From an uncultured Roseovarius sp. (GTDB lineage: Bacteria; Pseudomonadota; Alphaproteobacteria; Rhodobacterales; Rhodobacteraceae), in assembly GCA_947496175.1 (NCBI GenBank), contig CANMBU010000003.1, positions 774,334-838,333 on the forward strand: a stretch of DNA of 64,000 nt. Direction: 5' to 3'. The first letter of the stretch is position 1, and each line of letters begins with the position of its first letter. Both the position numbers and the translations under genes were made by a program. The notes under the pieces were generated by a model. That model was given only the letters and a program-made list of their open reading frames with translations. It ran no database searches and had not been told where the DNA came from. Shown here one piece after another: positions 18,420 through 28,291 of the stretch.

Positions 18420-19826
18420 ATGACAAAATTTTCTGATCTGAATCTGAATCCCAAAGTGCTGAAGGCCATTGACGAGGCTGGATACGAAACCCCTACCCCC
18501 ATTCAGGCTGGTGCCATCCCCCCCGCGCTCGAAGGGCGCGATGTGTTAGGGATCGCCCAGACCGGCACCGGCAAGACGGCCAGCTTCACGCTGCCCATGC
18601 TGTCGCTTCTGGCACGCGGTCGGGCGCGCGCCCGCATGCCGCGCAGTCTGGTGCTGTGCCCCACGCGGGAACTGGCGGCACAGGTGGCGGAAAACTTCGA
18701 CACCTATTCCAAGCACCTGAAACTGACCAAAGCGCTGCTCATTGGCGGCGTCAGTTTCGGCGAACAGGACAAGCTGATCGACAAGGGTGTCGATGTGCTG
18801 ATCGCCACGCCAGGCCGCCTGCTTGACCATTTTGAACGCGGCAAACTTCTTTTGACCGGCGTGCAGGTCATGGTCGTGGATGAGGCCGACCGGATGCTCG
18901 ATATGGGCTTTATTCCCGATATCGAGCGTATCTTCAGCCTCACGCCCTTCACCCGTCAGACGTTTTTCTTCTCCGCCACCATGGCACCCGAGATTGAACG
19001 GATCACCAACACCTTCCTGCAGGCCCCGGCCCGTGTCGAAGTGGCCCGTCAGGCAACAGCGTCCGAGACCATTGAACAGGGCGTTGCCATCTTCAAACCT
19101 TCGCGGCGCGAGCGCGCCGACAGCGAAAAACGCAAACTGCTGCGCGCGCTGATTGACGCCGAGGGCGAAGCCTGCACCAATGCGATCATCTTCTGCAACC
19201 GCAAGACGGATGTGGATATCGTCGCAAAATCGCTCAAGAAATATGGCTATGACGCAGCCCCCATCCATGGCGATCTCGACCAGAGCCAGCGCACCCGCAC
19301 GCTTGATGGGTTCCGCAATGGTGAGCTGCGGTTCCTCGTGGCCTCAGATGTCGCCGCACGTGGTTTGGATGTGCCCGCAGTAAGCCATGTCTTTAACTTC
19401 GACGTGCCCGGCCATCCCGAAGACTACGTGCACCGCATCGGCCGCACAGGCCGTGCCGGACGCGACGGCAAGGCGATCACGCTCTGCAATCCCCGCGACA
19501 CCAAGGCGCTGGCCGCTGTTGAGGCGCTCATTCAGAAAGACATCCCGCGCCTTGAGAACCCTCTGAAATCTGACAAACCGGAAGACGAGGTTGCGCAGGA
19601 CGAAGCGCCCAAAAAGCGCCGCTCCCGCAGCCGCAAGTCCGAGGACGCGCCCATGGCAGAGCCCGAGACTGAAGCCGGCGAGGCCACTGAGGCGGAAGAG
19701 CCCCAAAAGCCCGCTCGCAAACCCCGCGACAAGGGCGGCAAAGGCAAAGACAACAAGGTCGTCGGCATGGGCGATGACATGCCCAGCTTCATCGCCAAAA
19801 GCTTTGAGGAGCGCATGGCGTCGTAA
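18420..19826 (+). CDS. DEAD-box RNA helicase, RhlE/CsdA-type
   Basis: 468-aa ATP-dependent RNA helicase with all motifs: Q motif TPTPIQ, GTGKT (I), PTRELA (Ia), TPGR (Ib), DEADRMLDMGF (II), SAT (III), DVAARGLDVP (V) and HRIGRTGRAGR (VI). The C-terminal 90 residues are a charged low-complexity tail with KKRRSRSRKSE and a closing MPSFIAKSFEERMA. Second DEAD-box protein in the window. Likely involved in ribosome assembly or cold adaptation. Confidence 0.95.
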   Translation: MTKFSDLNLNPKVLKAIDEAGYETPTPIQAGAIPPALEGRDVLGIAQTGTGKTASFTLPMLSLLARGRARARMPRSLVLCPTRELAAQVAENFDTYSKHLKLTKALLIGGVSFGEQDKLIDKGVDVLIATPGRLLDHFERGKLLLTGVQVMVVDEADRMLDMGFIPDIERIFSLTPFTRQTFFFSATMAPEIERITNTFLQAPARVEVARQATASETIEQGVAIFKPSRRERADSEKRKLLRALIDAEGEACTNAIIFCNRKTDVDIVAKSLKKYGYDAAPIHGDLDQSQRTRTLDGFRNGELRFLVASDVAARGLDVPAVSHVFNFDVPGHPEDYVHRIGRTGRAGRDGKAITLCNPRDTKALAAVEALIQKDIPRLENPLKSDKPEDEVAQDEAPKKRRSRSRKSEDAPMAEPETEAGEATEAEEPQKPARKPRDKGGKGKDNKVVGMGDDMPSFIAKSFEERMAS

Positions 19827-19857
19827 ATCTGGTTTTCACATCATCGGAAAGAGCAAA

Positions 19858-19875
19858 GCCGGGGTCCACCCCGGC
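19858..19875 (+). terminator. GC-rich hairpin after the helicase gene
   Basis: Perfect 7-bp arms GCCGGGG and CCCCGGC with loop TCCA, starting 32 bp after the stop. No long T-tract follows, so it may instead be a REP-type palindrome, comparable to the one at 52023. Confidence 0.5.
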
Positions 19876-19902
19876 CTGCATGAACTGACACGACATTAGC
19901 AA

Positions 19903-19939
19903 AAAATAGGTCAGACACCCTATAGGGGATGCCTATTTT
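19903..19939 (-). terminator. Terminator of the lipoprotein gene
   Basis: On the minus strand the arms AAAATAGG (which include the stop codon) and CCTATTTT enclose a second palindrome CCCTATAGGG. A run of T follows the right arm, giving a typical intrinsic terminator for the gene at 19933-20574. Confidence 0.6.
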
Positions 19940-20574
19940 ACAACCCGCAGCAAATGCCCCAAGGTCAACAAATCGCTCTTCCGTTTTATCGAGACGACGC
20001 GAATAAGCACATCAATATCTCCTTTGCGCGCCCGTCCGGAGCCTTCATTGACGCGTTGGGTCGGTCCTGGCACCAACGCGCCCAGCCCCGCGCTGGCAAA
20101 GGTACCTCCAGCACTTGCAGGCTTAAAGTTTGTCAGTTGATACCCGGCCTTGCGCATCTCCTGTTCAAACAATGGGGCTGGCTTTTGGAATGCCCCGCCA
20201 TTCGCGCGTTGCCCTGACGTCGTTAAAATATTGAAATCGCAGCCATCCTCTGTAAGAGCTAAAAAACGACGGTTCGCTTCAAAGCTATTCTGGCCAGACC
20301 ACTTGCCTCCATACACCGTGTTAGATCCCGAGGTCTGAGCTTTGAAAGGGGGCGTTCGCAGCGCTGTATCATCAAATTCTGTGCCCTCAATATGAGCGAC
20401 ACAGGCGCGCACATATAACGGCGCGACCTTTTCAACATCCGCCTCAACTCGCTTTGCAACAATTTTCATGTCTTGTTCCAGCAGCGCTCTTTGTTCTGGA
20501 CTTATTGGTTCTGCACATGAAGACAAAACAACCAGAGACAACAGAGCTACCGATCGGCGGATGGTAAATTTCAT
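19933..20574 (-). CDS. Hypothetical lipoprotein
   Basis: 213 aa. Signal peptide with lipobox LSSC (Cys20), then a helical segment (PEQRALLEQDMKIVAKRVEAD) and a Gly/Ser-rich region. No known domain recognised. Probably membrane-anchored in the periplasm. The RBS is weak (GAAAG). The 195-bp region upstream is AT-rich, with no gene seen. Ends in its own terminator, so likely monocistronic. Confidence 0.65.
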   Translation of the reverse strand: MKFTIRRSVALLSLVVLSSCAEPISPEQRALLEQDMKIVAKRVEADVEKVAPLYVRACVAHIEGTEFDDTALRTPPFKAQTSGSNTVYGGKWSGQNSFEANRRFLALTEDGCDFNILTTSGQRANGGAFQKPAPLFEQEMRKAGYQLTNFKPASAGGTFASAGLGALVPGPTQRVNEGSGRARKGDIDVLIRVVSIKRKSDLLTLGHLLRVVK

Positions 20575-20769
20575 TTTCGACTTTCTTTTTTCCCGTTATT
20601 TCCGCGCAACTTATGGCTGAGTTGCACATCGATCTATTACACTCTGCCTTCGGCATTCTCAAGCGACCAAGAGTTTGCGGTGAAAAAATTGTTGTACACC
20701 TTGCTACTCTGGCATTTCTGACAAGAAGACACCGCGCCCCCAAATCCTGAGGCTTCCCTTCAAATGCGT

Positions 20770-21612
20770 TTAATCAATAAACGCATCCGCCCTAAGCCCT
20801 GCGCGCTCCAGATGAATGGGCAGCACCCGACCATAAAGCTGCTTGGTGCGTTCCGGCGCGCCGACCATGCCCGGCTCTTCGACATAAGAAAAGATCGCCA
20901 CATAGCGCCGCGTCGACCCTTTCAAAGGCGCCACGCGGTGCAGCGAATAGCGCCCCCGGAAAAGCTGTAGATCGCCCGGCTGCAGCTCCAGGACTGTCAC
21001 TTTATCGGACGTGCCATCAAGCACCCGCGACACTTCTGCAAAATTCTCACCTTCGCGGCGGATCATCGGCGCATATTCAAACGCGCCGCCCTCTTCGGCG
21101 TTCTGAATGGCCAGCGTCACGGTGAAATTGTTGGTGTCAAAATGCCACGGAAACCCGTTGCCCTCTTCGGCCATATTCACGATCACATCGGCCAGGGGAT
21201 CGGCATAGCGGTAAAACTTCTCCTCCTGCAGGCAGTCCTGAATGAACCCGTCAAACCCCGGCGCATCATGGATCACCCGCAACGCGCCAGTCGCCTCAAA
21301 ATTATCCGCCGGAATGAAGGTGTTGGAGCGCTCAAAGAACTGCCGCCTTGGGTCCTCCTCCGGCAGGTCTGGATCATCGCGCGTGAAATAGGCATTGGTG
21401 CGATTAAAGCTGCGATGCCCCTTCCCGGCCACGCCATCAGCCTCCTCGGTCAGTGCCGCAATGGCCTTAGGCGTCAGAAACCCCCGAAGCACTGCGCAGC
21501 CATCTCGCGCCAGATCGGCCCGCACATGTGCAATCACCGCGTCCCGCTCTGCTCCCTCGCAATGGATGGGGTAGCGTTCAAGGTCGATGAGGTCTGTTGC
21601 AGTGAAAGGCAT
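20770..21612 (-). CDS. 2OG-Fe(II) dioxygenase, HalD/BesD/ArpA-like, with an HxD facial triad
   Basis: 280-aa non-haem iron oxygenase. Iron ligands are visible as H157 and D159 in WHFDTNNF and H225 in YSLHRVAP, and R236 is the likely 2-oxoglutarate ligand. Other family landmarks are GGAFEYAP and PGDLQLFRGRY. HalD/BesD halogenases have HxG at the first site; Asp here predicts hydroxylation rather than chlorination. A free amino acid would be the expected substrate, by analogy only. Start ATG 21612 is chosen over 21645 because GGAGGA lies 6 bases upstream. Confidence 0.8.
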   Translation of the reverse strand: MPFTATDLIDLERYPIHCEGAERDAVIAHVRADLARDGCAVLRGFLTPKAIAALTEEADGVAGKGHRSFNRTNAYFTRDDPDLPEEDPRRQFFERSNTFIPADNFEATGALRVIHDAPGFDGFIQDCLQEEKFYRYADPLADVIVNMAEEGNGFPWHFDTNNFTVTLAIQNAEEGGAFEYAPMIRREGENFAEVSRVLDGTSDKVTVLELQPGDLQLFRGRYSLHRVAPLKGSTRRYVAIFSYVEEPGMVGAPERTKQLYGRVLPIHLERAGLRADAFID

Positions 21613-21719
21613 GACGCATCCTCCTTTACCCCAATGAAAGGACACAAGACGAGCCTCTGTCTTTACGGTTTGCGGCGTTCGGAATGACGTTTTTCAACCG
21701 CCTCATCACGCCCGGAGAT

Positions 21720-21773
21720 GATCCGGGGTCTCATCGACAGCACCCAAAAGAGGTCCCGGATCAAGTCCTGGAC
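21720..21773. repeat. REP-like palindromic region after the RNase J gene
   Basis: Long arms of 13 bp (21720-21732 and 21750-21762, 11 of 13 matching). The right arm is also the left arm of a second palindrome, GTCCCGGA and TCCTGGAC around TCAAG (21753-21773, one mismatch). The CCGGATCAAGTCC-type core is common in alphaproteobacterial intergenic repeats. It lies 10 bp beyond the RNase J stop and may also end transcription. Confidence 0.5.
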
Positions 21774-21783
21774 GTGGTATGCC

Positions 21784-23451
21784 TCAACTCAACCGGCTGA
21801 TGATCACCGTCACTTCGGGTTTCTTGCCAATCTCGCCCATAGCTGAATTGCGAACAACCTTGCGCAACCCGTCCTCCAGCACATCATCATCGCTCAGCGT
21901 CGCGGATTTCGCCCGGCCCATGAACTGGCTGAGATCCTCTTCCAACACGTCGACCAGAGGCGCACGGCTGTTGCCGGTCTCGGCAAGACCCCGGACTTCA
22001 CACCACGGCTCGCCCAGAGGTTCATCCTCTTCATCGAGGATCACATTGACCGTCACATGTCCATTCAGGGCCATGCGAATGCGATCCCGCACGATGCCAT
22101 CCAGTGCCCCGATCTTGACCGATCCATCCAGATAGGTGCGCCCGGTTTCCACAAATTCCACCACTTCGGCGCGATTGCCGCTGAGGTCGATCATCGTTCC
22201 ATTGGGGACCAAAACCCCACCGATGCGGTTTTCCCCCGCCAATTTCACATGTTCACGCAAATGCCGGTGCTCCCCATGCATCGGCACCACGACCTGCGGC
22301 TGCAAAATCTTGTGCAACCGGCTCAGATCAGGGCGATTGGCATGGCCGGAGACATGGTAGTTTCCGCTGCTGTCATCAATGACATCCACCCCCATCTCGC
22401 TGAACTGGTTCATGATGCGGATGACACCGCGCTCATTGCCGGGGATGGTCTTGGATGAGAAGAGGAACGTGTCGCCCTCCCGCAACTCAATCCCGTTGTA
22501 TTTGCCATTGGCCAGTTGCGCACTCGCCGCGCGGCGTTCCCCCTGGCTTCCGGTGACAATGAGCATCAGGTTCTCGCGTGGGATCTCGCGCGCATCCTCC
22601 GGGCTCACCGTCCTTGGAAAATCTCCCAAGACGCCTGTTTCGATTGAGGCTTCAATCATTCGCCGCATCGCCCGCCCCATCAGGCAAACCGACCGCCCCG
22701 CGCGCTGACCGGCCTCTGCCAGCGTCTTCACTCGCGCCACGTTGCTGGCAAATGTCGTCGCCACAAACGCGCCCTTGCACCCGGCAATCAACGCCTCAAT
22801 ATCCGGCCCAAGCATGCTCTCGGAGCGGCCCTCATGATGCGTGAACACATTGGTGGAATCACACATCAAAGCCCGCACACCCGGTTCAGCCAAAGAGCGC
22901 CAGAGACCTTCGTCAAACGGCTCTCCGACCACCGGATCGGTATCCATCTTGAAATCACCTGAATGCACCAGCCGTCCCGCAGGCGTATCAATCACCAGAC
23001 CAGAGCTTTCGGGGATCGAATGGGATATGGGTACAAACCCAACCTTGAAAGGCCCGGCCTCCGTTACCTCGGGCCAGGCAGACACGGTGCGCACAGCCTC
23101 CTCCGGGTGTCCGTGATCCTCCATCTTGCGCCGGGCAATATTGGCGGTAAACGCCCGGGCATAGATCGGCACGCCCAGCTGCTCATAGTAATGCGCCACA
23201 GCGCCTACGTGATCCTCATGCGCATGGGTAACAAACACCGCTTCCAGCTGTGACGAACGCTCTGCAAGCCACTGAATATCGGGAAAAATCAGATCCACAC
23301 CGGGGCTGCCATCCATATCCGGAAAGGTCACACCCAAATCGACCAGGATCAGCCGTTCCTGATCCGGTTTGCCGTAGCCATAGACATAGGCATTCATCCC
23401 GATCTCGCCCGCCCCGCCCAGGGGCAGATAGATCAAACGTTCACTGCTCAT
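21784..23451 (-). CDS. rnj: Ribonuclease J
   Basis: 555-aa metallo-beta-lactamase/beta-CASP ribonuclease with 5'-to-3' exonuclease and endonuclease activity, central to mRNA decay and rRNA maturation. Seen: N-terminal PLGGAGEIGMN, the zinc motif THAHEDHVGA, SHSIPES, HSGDFKMD, and the beta-CASP TGSQGER and SGHANRPDL blocks with the terminal PMHGEHRH. Full length. Third gene of birA-coaX-rnj (transcribed in that order), 6 bp after coaX. Confidence 0.96.
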   Translation of the reverse strand: MSSERLIYLPLGGAGEIGMNAYVYGYGKPDQERLILVDLGVTFPDMDGSPGVDLIFPDIQWLAERSSQLEAVFVTHAHEDHVGAVAHYYEQLGVPIYARAFTANIARRKMEDHGHPEEAVRTVSAWPEVTEAGPFKVGFVPISHSIPESSGLVIDTPAGRLVHSGDFKMDTDPVVGEPFDEGLWRSLAEPGVRALMCDSTNVFTHHEGRSESMLGPDIEALIAGCKGAFVATTFASNVARVKTLAEAGQRAGRSVCLMGRAMRRMIEASIETGVLGDFPRTVSPEDAREIPRENLMLIVTGSQGERRAASAQLANGKYNGIELREGDTFLFSSKTIPGNERGVIRIMNQFSEMGVDVIDDSSGNYHVSGHANRPDLSRLHKILQPQVVVPMHGEHRHLREHVKLAGENRIGGVLVPNGTMIDLSGNRAEVVEFVETGRTYLDGSVKIGALDGIVRDRIRMALNGHVTVNVILDEEDEPLGEPWCEVRGLAETGNSRAPLVDVLEEDLSQFMGRAKSATLSDDDVLEDGLRKVVRNSAMGEIGKKPEVTVIISRLS

Positions 23452-23457
23452 TCTGCA

Positions 23458-24228
23458 TTAATCTTTCTTGTTATAAGCATGGATGACGGTCAGCCCATGC
23501 ATCGTCAGATCTTCTTCGTAGACATCAAATAGATTGGCGCTTTGCTGAAGCAAAGGCGCCAGCCCGCCTGTCGCCAGCACTTTCATATCGCGGTCGCGCT
23601 CGGCACGGATGCGTTCACAAATCTCGCGCACAAGGCCGATATAGCCCCAATAGACACCTGACTGCATGCAGTCGACCGTATTGGTCCCGATGACCTTTTG
23701 CGGCTTGCCGATATCCACATGCGGCAAGGCGGCGGCCGCCATATGCAGCGCCTCCAGCGACAGGTTCACCCCCGGCGCGATGACCCCGCCAATGTAGTTG
23801 CCGTCCTTGGATACCACGTCAAATGTCGTGGCCGTGCCAAAGTCAACCACGATCAAATTGCCGCCATGCCGGTCATAAGCACCCGCCGCATTGACCAGCC
23901 GGTCTGGCCCCACAATCGTGCCCTCATCCACACGTGGCGGATGCGGCAATTCACATTCTGGCTTGCCCACAACAAGTGGCCGGCACCCAAAAAACCGATC
24001 CGTAAAGACACGAAGGTTAAAAACCACACGGGGCACAGTGGAGGAAATGATCACGTCGGTGATGTCCGGCTCGATCTCGTAATGCTTCAACAGCGTCGTA
24101 AACCAGGTGAAATAGGCATCCGCCGTACGCGAATGGTGCGTTGACGTGCGCATCGTGCATACGAACTGACTGCCGTCCCAGATCGAGAAGACCGTATTTG
24201 TGTTGCCGCAATCAATGGCCAGAAGCAT
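23458..24228 (-). CDS. coaX: Type III pantothenate kinase
   Basis: First step of coenzyme A synthesis: phosphorylates pantothenate. 256 aa. ASKHA-fold motifs are LLAIDCGNTNTVFSIWDG (2-19) with the catalytic Asp6, the GPDRLVNAAGAY block, and DFGTATTFDVV. Also GGVIAPGVNLSLEALHMAAA. Lies 11 bp after birA and 6 bp before rnj, so one transcription unit. Confidence 0.96.
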   Translation of the reverse strand: MLLAIDCGNTNTVFSIWDGSQFVCTMRTSTHHSRTADAYFTWFTTLLKHYEIEPDITDVIISSTVPRVVFNLRVFTDRFFGCRPLVVGKPECELPHPPRVDEGTIVGPDRLVNAAGAYDRHGGNLIVVDFGTATTFDVVSKDGNYIGGVIAPGVNLSLEALHMAAAALPHVDIGKPQKVIGTNTVDCMQSGVYWGYIGLVREICERIRAERDRDMKVLATGGLAPLLQQSANLFDVYEEDLTMHGLTVIHAYNKKD

Positions 24229-24239
24229 ATCTGAGCCTT

Positions 24240-24992
24240 TCAGAAAAACACATCGGCCGCCGGAATGGCATGCCGCTTTTTGCCGCTCAATAGAACAAGA
24301 TTGCCCGCCTCGTCCACTGTCTCGAATACTCCGGTCACCGTCTCGCGGCTGGTGCGCGCGGTGATCACCTCACCCAGTTTCGCTGCACGGTCGAGCCACG
24401 CCGAGCGAATAGGCGCAAATCCAAAGCTCCGAAATTGCGCCTCAATGCGTGCATAAGCGCCCGCCAACGCGTCCAGAAAGTCGTCCGGGGTGATGGCTAC
24501 ACCGCTCTCGGACAAGAGTGACACGGGCCGCAACGCACCTGCCTCAACCTCCGCCATCTGCGGGGCTTCAGCCAGGTTTACACCAATACCAATCGCCAGA
24601 TGTGTCACTGCCCCGCCTCGGCCCATGCTCTCCAAAAGAATACCAGCCAGCTTGCCACCATTCAAAAGCACATCATTGGGCCATTTGAGCATCAGGCCAT
24701 CACCTCGACCTGTCACGGCCACCACTGCATCATAAAGCGCCAGCGAGGCCACAAAAGACCGCAGCGCCACCTGCCCCGGCGCACCTTCGGGACGCATGAC
24801 CAAAGTGGCGGCAAAGTTCCCCTCCGGGTTTTGCCACACCCGGCCCCGCCGCCCCCGCGCCGCCGTCTGACGCAAAGCCAAAATCCATTCCGGCCCGGCC
24901 AGCGTAGGCGCAATCCGCGCAGCCTCGGCATTGGTGCTGTCCACCTCCGCCAGCACACGCCGCCCATATCCCTCTGGCCACCCGTCTTTCAT
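24240..24992 (-). CDS. birA: Biotin-[acetyl-CoA-carboxylase] ligase
   Basis: Attaches biotin to carboxyl carrier proteins such as the methylcrotonyl-CoA carboxylase alpha subunit encoded at 47967. 250 aa. Motifs are EVDSTNAEA (17-25), the ATP/biotin loop GRRGRVWQNPEGN and KWPNDVLLNGGKLAGILLE. It lacks the N-terminal DNA-binding domain of E. coli BirA, so it is a ligase only, not a repressor. Follows nuoN beyond a terminator; linkage of birA to the nuo cluster is also known from Paracoccus. Confidence 0.94.
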   Translation of the reverse strand: MKDGWPEGYGRRVLAEVDSTNAEAARIAPTLAGPEWILALRQTAARGRRGRVWQNPEGNFAATLVMRPEGAPGQVALRSFVASLALYDAVVAVTGRGDGLMLKWPNDVLLNGGKLAGILLESMGRGGAVTHLAIGIGVNLAEAPQMAEVEAGALRPVSLLSESGVAITPDDFLDALAGAYARIEAQFRSFGFAPIRSAWLDRAAKLGEVITARTSRETVTGVFETVDEAGNLVLLSGKKRHAIPAADVFF

Positions 24993-24999
24993 CGTTCGA

Positions 25000-25020
25000 A
25001 AAATACTCCCGCCGGAGGCG
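25000..25020 (-). repeat. CCTCCGGCGGGAG-TATTTTT element before birA
   Basis: Minus-strand CTCC/GGAG stem with a GGCG loop followed by TATTTTT, ending 8 bp before the birA ATG. Recalls an intergenic element widespread in Rhodobacteraceae and resembles a minimal intrinsic terminator. Related to the copy at 17192. Confidence 0.4.
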
Positions 25021-25026
25021 TCCTTA

Positions 25027-25054
25027 AAACAAAGCGACGCGCCAGAGGCGCGTC
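25027..25054 (-). terminator. Intrinsic terminator of the nuo operon
   Basis: Perfect 8-bp arms GACGCGCC and GGCGCGTC with a 3-nt loop (25036-25054), then GCTTTGTTTT on the minus strand. Located 26 bp after the nuoN stop. Confidence 0.7.
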
Positions 25055-25079
25055 ACCCTTTTCTTCATTCAAAGACAGA

Positions 25080-26513
25080 TCAGTTGACAAGCGTCGCCGC
25101 CGCCGCCTGCGCCATACCCTCGACACCGAACATGTTGACGATGCCCACCAGCATGATCGTGGCCGACGCCATGAGGAACCCCCAGAGCACGGGCGACTTG
25201 CCGGTTTCAATCGGTTCACCCTCTTCGCCGAAATACATGAAATAGACGATGCGCAGGTAATAGAACGCGCCGATCACCGAGGCGATCACACCGGCCACCG
25301 CGAGCCAGGCCAAACCACCCTCATAGGCCGCACGCAGCACGTAGAGCTTGCCGAAAAAGCCCAGAAGCGGCGGCACACCGGCCAGGCTGAAGAGCAGGAT
25401 CAGCATTGCCATGGCACGACCCGGCTGAGCGCGGGAATACATATTGAGACTGTTGATATCTGTGACGGGGCGTCCGTCGCGTTCCATCGACAGGATAAAC
25501 GCGAACGTGCCCACATTCATGGTCACATAGATGGCCATGTAAATGAGCATTGCCTGTACGCCAAACACCGTGCCAGCGGCCAGTCCCATCAGCGCATAGC
25601 CCATATGCGCAATCGACGAATAAGCCATCAGCCGTTTGATATCGCGCTGGCCAATCGCGGCAATAGCCCCCAGGAACATTGACAGGAGCGACAAGAGCGC
25701 AACCACCTGCTGCCAGTCTTTGACCACCCCGCCAAATGCGTCATGCACCACCCGCGCGAACAGTGCCATGGCGGCGACTTTCGGCGCAGTGGCGAAAAAC
25801 GCCGTGATCGGTGTGGGCGCACCTTCATAGACATCCGGCGTCCACATGTGGAACGGTACAGCCGAGACCTTGAACGCCATGCCGGAGATCACAAACACCA
25901 GACCAATGAGCAGCCCCAGAGGCGCACGGCCATCCGCCGCTTCGATGATGCCAGAGAAAAGCGTCGTGCCAGCAAAGCCATAAACCAAAGATGCACCGTA
26001 AAGCAGCAATCCGGAACTCAACGCCCCAAGCACGAAGTACTTCAACCCGGCCTCGGTCGATTTCACACTGTCGCGCCGCAGCGACGCCACCACGTAAAGC
26101 GCCAGCGATTGAAGCTCCAGCCCCATGTAAAGCGCCATGAGGTCGCCCGCGCTGACCATCATCATCATACCCACCGCCGACAAGGCAATGAGCAGCGGAT
26201 ACTCAAACCGCAGAATATCACGCCGGGCCATGTAATCCTGCCCCATGACCAGCACCGCCGAGGCCGAAAGCAGGATCGTCACCTTGGCAAACCGCGCAAA
26301 GCCGTCATCGTTGAACATGCCGCCAAAAGCGGTGCGTGTACCCTCGCCGCTGACCCCGATCCAGAGCGCCACGGCGGTCATCAACCCCGCCGTCACCCAA
26401 ACCAGCAGGCTCGCCATACGATCCTGACTTGTGTAGGCCCCAACGAGAAGCGCCGCGATGGCATAAACCGAGAGGACAATCTCGGGCAGAATGACTATGA
26501 GATCTGCCTGCAT
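25080..26513 (-). CDS. nuoN: NADH-quinone oxidoreductase subunit N
   Basis: Antiporter-like membrane subunit of respiratory complex I, 477 aa and about 14 membrane helices. Contains the lysine-bearing helix regions ([35 protein letters not shown]), typical of NuoN proton channels. Start ATG 26513 ([11 protein letters not shown]) is preferred over an in-frame ATG 63 bp upstream because ACGGAG sits just before it, across the nuoM stop. Last nuo gene, followed by a terminator. Confidence 0.96.
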   Translation of the reverse strand: MQADLIVILPEIVLSVYAIAALLVGAYTSQDRMASLLVWVTAGLMTAVALWIGVSGEGTRTAFGGMFNDDGFARFAKVTILLSASAVLVMGQDYMARRDILRFEYPLLIALSAVGMMMMVSAGDLMALYMGLELQSLALYVVASLRRDSVKSTEAGLKYFVLGALSSGLLLYGASLVYGFAGTTLFSGIIEAADGRAPLGLLIGLVFVISGMAFKVSAVPFHMWTPDVYEGAPTPITAFFATAPKVAAMALFARVVHDAFGGVVKDWQQVVALLSLLSMFLGAIAAIGQRDIKRLMAYSSIAHMGYALMGLAAGTVFGVQAMLIYMAIYVTMNVGTFAFILSMERDGRPVTDINSLNMYSRAQPGRAMAMLILLFSLAGVPPLLGFFGKLYVLRAAYEGGLAWLAVAGVIASVIGAFYYLRIVYFMYFGEEGEPIETGKSPVLWGFLMASATIMLVGIVNMFGVEGMAQAAAATLVN

Positions 26514-26517
26514 GATC

Positions 26518-28068
26518 TTACTCCGTCGCAGCGGCCAGCTTGGTCGCGGCATCCGCCTCGGCCAGGGCCAGCTCATAATTGGAAATCAGCGCCTCAACCG
26601 AAGGTCCGATGATATCGGTCACAAGGCTGGGATAGACGCCCAGAAGGATGGTCATCACCACCAGCGGCGCAAAAATTGCACGTTCGCGTTTGCTCATGTC
26701 GGTGATGGATTTCAGGCTTTCCTTGATCAGATCGCCCATCACCACCCGGCGATAGAGCCAGAGCGCATAGGCCGCCGACAGGATCACGCCCGATGTGGCC
26801 ACCAGCGCCACCCATGTGTTGACCTGGAAGATCCCCACCAGCGTCAGGAATTCACCAATGAACCCCGAAGTGCCCGGCAGGCCCACATTGGCCATGGTAA
26901 AGAGCATGAAGATCAGCGCATAGGCCGGCATCCGGTTCACCAGCCCACCATAGGCGTCAATCTCACGTGTGTGCATCCGGTCATAGATCACACCAACACA
27001 GAGAAAGAGCGCGCCTGAGATAAAGCCGTGGCTCAGCATCTGGAAGATCGCGCCGTCAATGCCCTGTTGGTTCGCCGCAAAGATACCCATGGTGACATAG
27101 CCCATATGGGCGACCGAACTGTAAGCGATGAGCTTCTTCATATCCTCCTGCGCCAGCGCCACCAGCGAGGTGTAGACAATGGCAATCGCAGACATCCACA
27201 GCACCAGTGGCGTCATCACCTCGGACCCAATCGGGAACATCGGCAAGCTGAACCGCAGGAAGCCATAGCCTCCCATCTTCAAAAGGATCGCGGCCAGCAC
27301 GACAGAGCCTGCCGTGGGCGCCTGCACGTGCGCGTCCGGCAGCCAGGTGTGCACCGGCCACATCGGCATTTTCACCGCAAAGCTGGCAAAGAAAGCCAGG
27401 AACATCAGCGTCTGCATGCCGCCCACAATCTGCACACCCAGAAGCGAGAAGGTCTCGGACCCAAACTGATGGCTCATCAGGGTTGGAATGTCCGTCGTCC
27501 CCGCCTCAGAGAACATCGCAACCATGGCCACCAGCATCAGTACTGAGCCAAGGAAGGTGTAGAGGAAGAACTTGAAGGACGCATAAATGCGCTCCTTGCC
27601 GCCCCAGATCCCGATGATCAGGAACATCGGAATGAGCCCGGCTTCAAAGAACAGGTAGAACAGCACCAGATCGAGCGCCATGAACACACCCAGCATGAGC
27701 GTTTCAAGGATCAGGAAGGCGATCATGTATTCCTTGACCCGGTGTGTGACATTCCACGACGCCGCGATTGTGATCGGCATCATGAAGGTCGTCAGCATCA
27801 CAAAAAGAATGCTGATCCCGTCCACACCCATCTTGTATTGTAGCCCCAAAAGCCATTGGCGCTCTTCAACGAACTGAAAATTGGTGTCATTGGGGTCAAA
27901 GCCCACAAGCACAAAGATCGACACCAGGAAGGTCAGCGATGTCGCAATCAGTGCCACCCATTTGGCATTGCGCTGCGCCGTTTCATCTTCGCCGCGCAGG
28001 AACACGCCGAGGATCAGCGCAGCAATCGCGGGAATGAACGTGATGATGGAAAGAAGATTGGATTCCAT
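26518..28068 (-). CDS. nuoM: NADH-quinone oxidoreductase subunit M
   Basis: Antiporter-like proton-pumping membrane subunit of complex I, 516 aa. Conserved segments are [40 protein letters not shown] (channel Glu) and [19 protein letters not shown]. Start at 28068 (MESNLL) has GGAGATGAT before it, so the longer in-frame reading from 28119 is dropped. Separated from nuoN by only 4 bp. Confidence 0.96.
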   Translation of the reverse strand: MESNLLSIITFIPAIAALILGVFLRGEDETAQRNAKWVALIATSLTFLVSIFVLVGFDPNDTNFQFVEERQWLLGLQYKMGVDGISILFVMLTTFMMPITIAASWNVTHRVKEYMIAFLILETLMLGVFMALDLVLFYLFFEAGLIPMFLIIGIWGGKERIYASFKFFLYTFLGSVLMLVAMVAMFSEAGTTDIPTLMSHQFGSETFSLLGVQIVGGMQTLMFLAFFASFAVKMPMWPVHTWLPDAHVQAPTAGSVVLAAILLKMGGYGFLRFSLPMFPIGSEVMTPLVLWMSAIAIVYTSLVALAQEDMKKLIAYSSVAHMGYVTMGIFAANQQGIDGAIFQMLSHGFISGALFLCVGVIYDRMHTREIDAYGGLVNRMPAYALIFMLFTMANVGLPGTSGFIGEFLTLVGIFQVNTWVALVATSGVILSAAYALWLYRRVVMGDLIKESLKSITDMSKRERAIFAPLVVMTILLGVYPSLVTDIIGPSVEALISNYELALAEADAATKLAAATE

Positions 28069-28072
28069 TACA

Positions 28073-28291
28073 TCATCTCCAAATCTGGTAGTAGAATGCG
28101 ATTGCAACAAAAACCGCAAAAATCAACAAGGCCGCCATGGGACCCAGGGTTGCCATCCCCGTAAGAGTGGCTCCAATGGCCCCGACGATGACTCCGATTT
28201 TCGCATATCTGCGATACTCAGAGCGCTCATCCGAAAGATACATCACACCCGCGAAAGCCACGCCAAGCGATATCAAAGCAAGCAAAGGCAT
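28073..28291 (-). CDS. Small hydrophobic membrane protein within nuo
   Basis: 72 aa, with three hydrophobic segments (near residues 1-19, 30-48 and 52-68) and a short charged stretch [11 protein letters not shown] between the first two. No family recognised. Its ATG shares the A of the nuoL stop (TAATG), so translation is coupled to nuoL, and nuoM starts 4 bp after its stop. Could be an accessory complex I subunit, inferred from position only. Confidence 0.65.
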   Translation of the reverse strand: MPLLALISLGVAFAGVMYLSDERSEYRRYAKIGVIVGAIGATLTGMATLGPMAALLIFAVFVAIAFYYQIWR

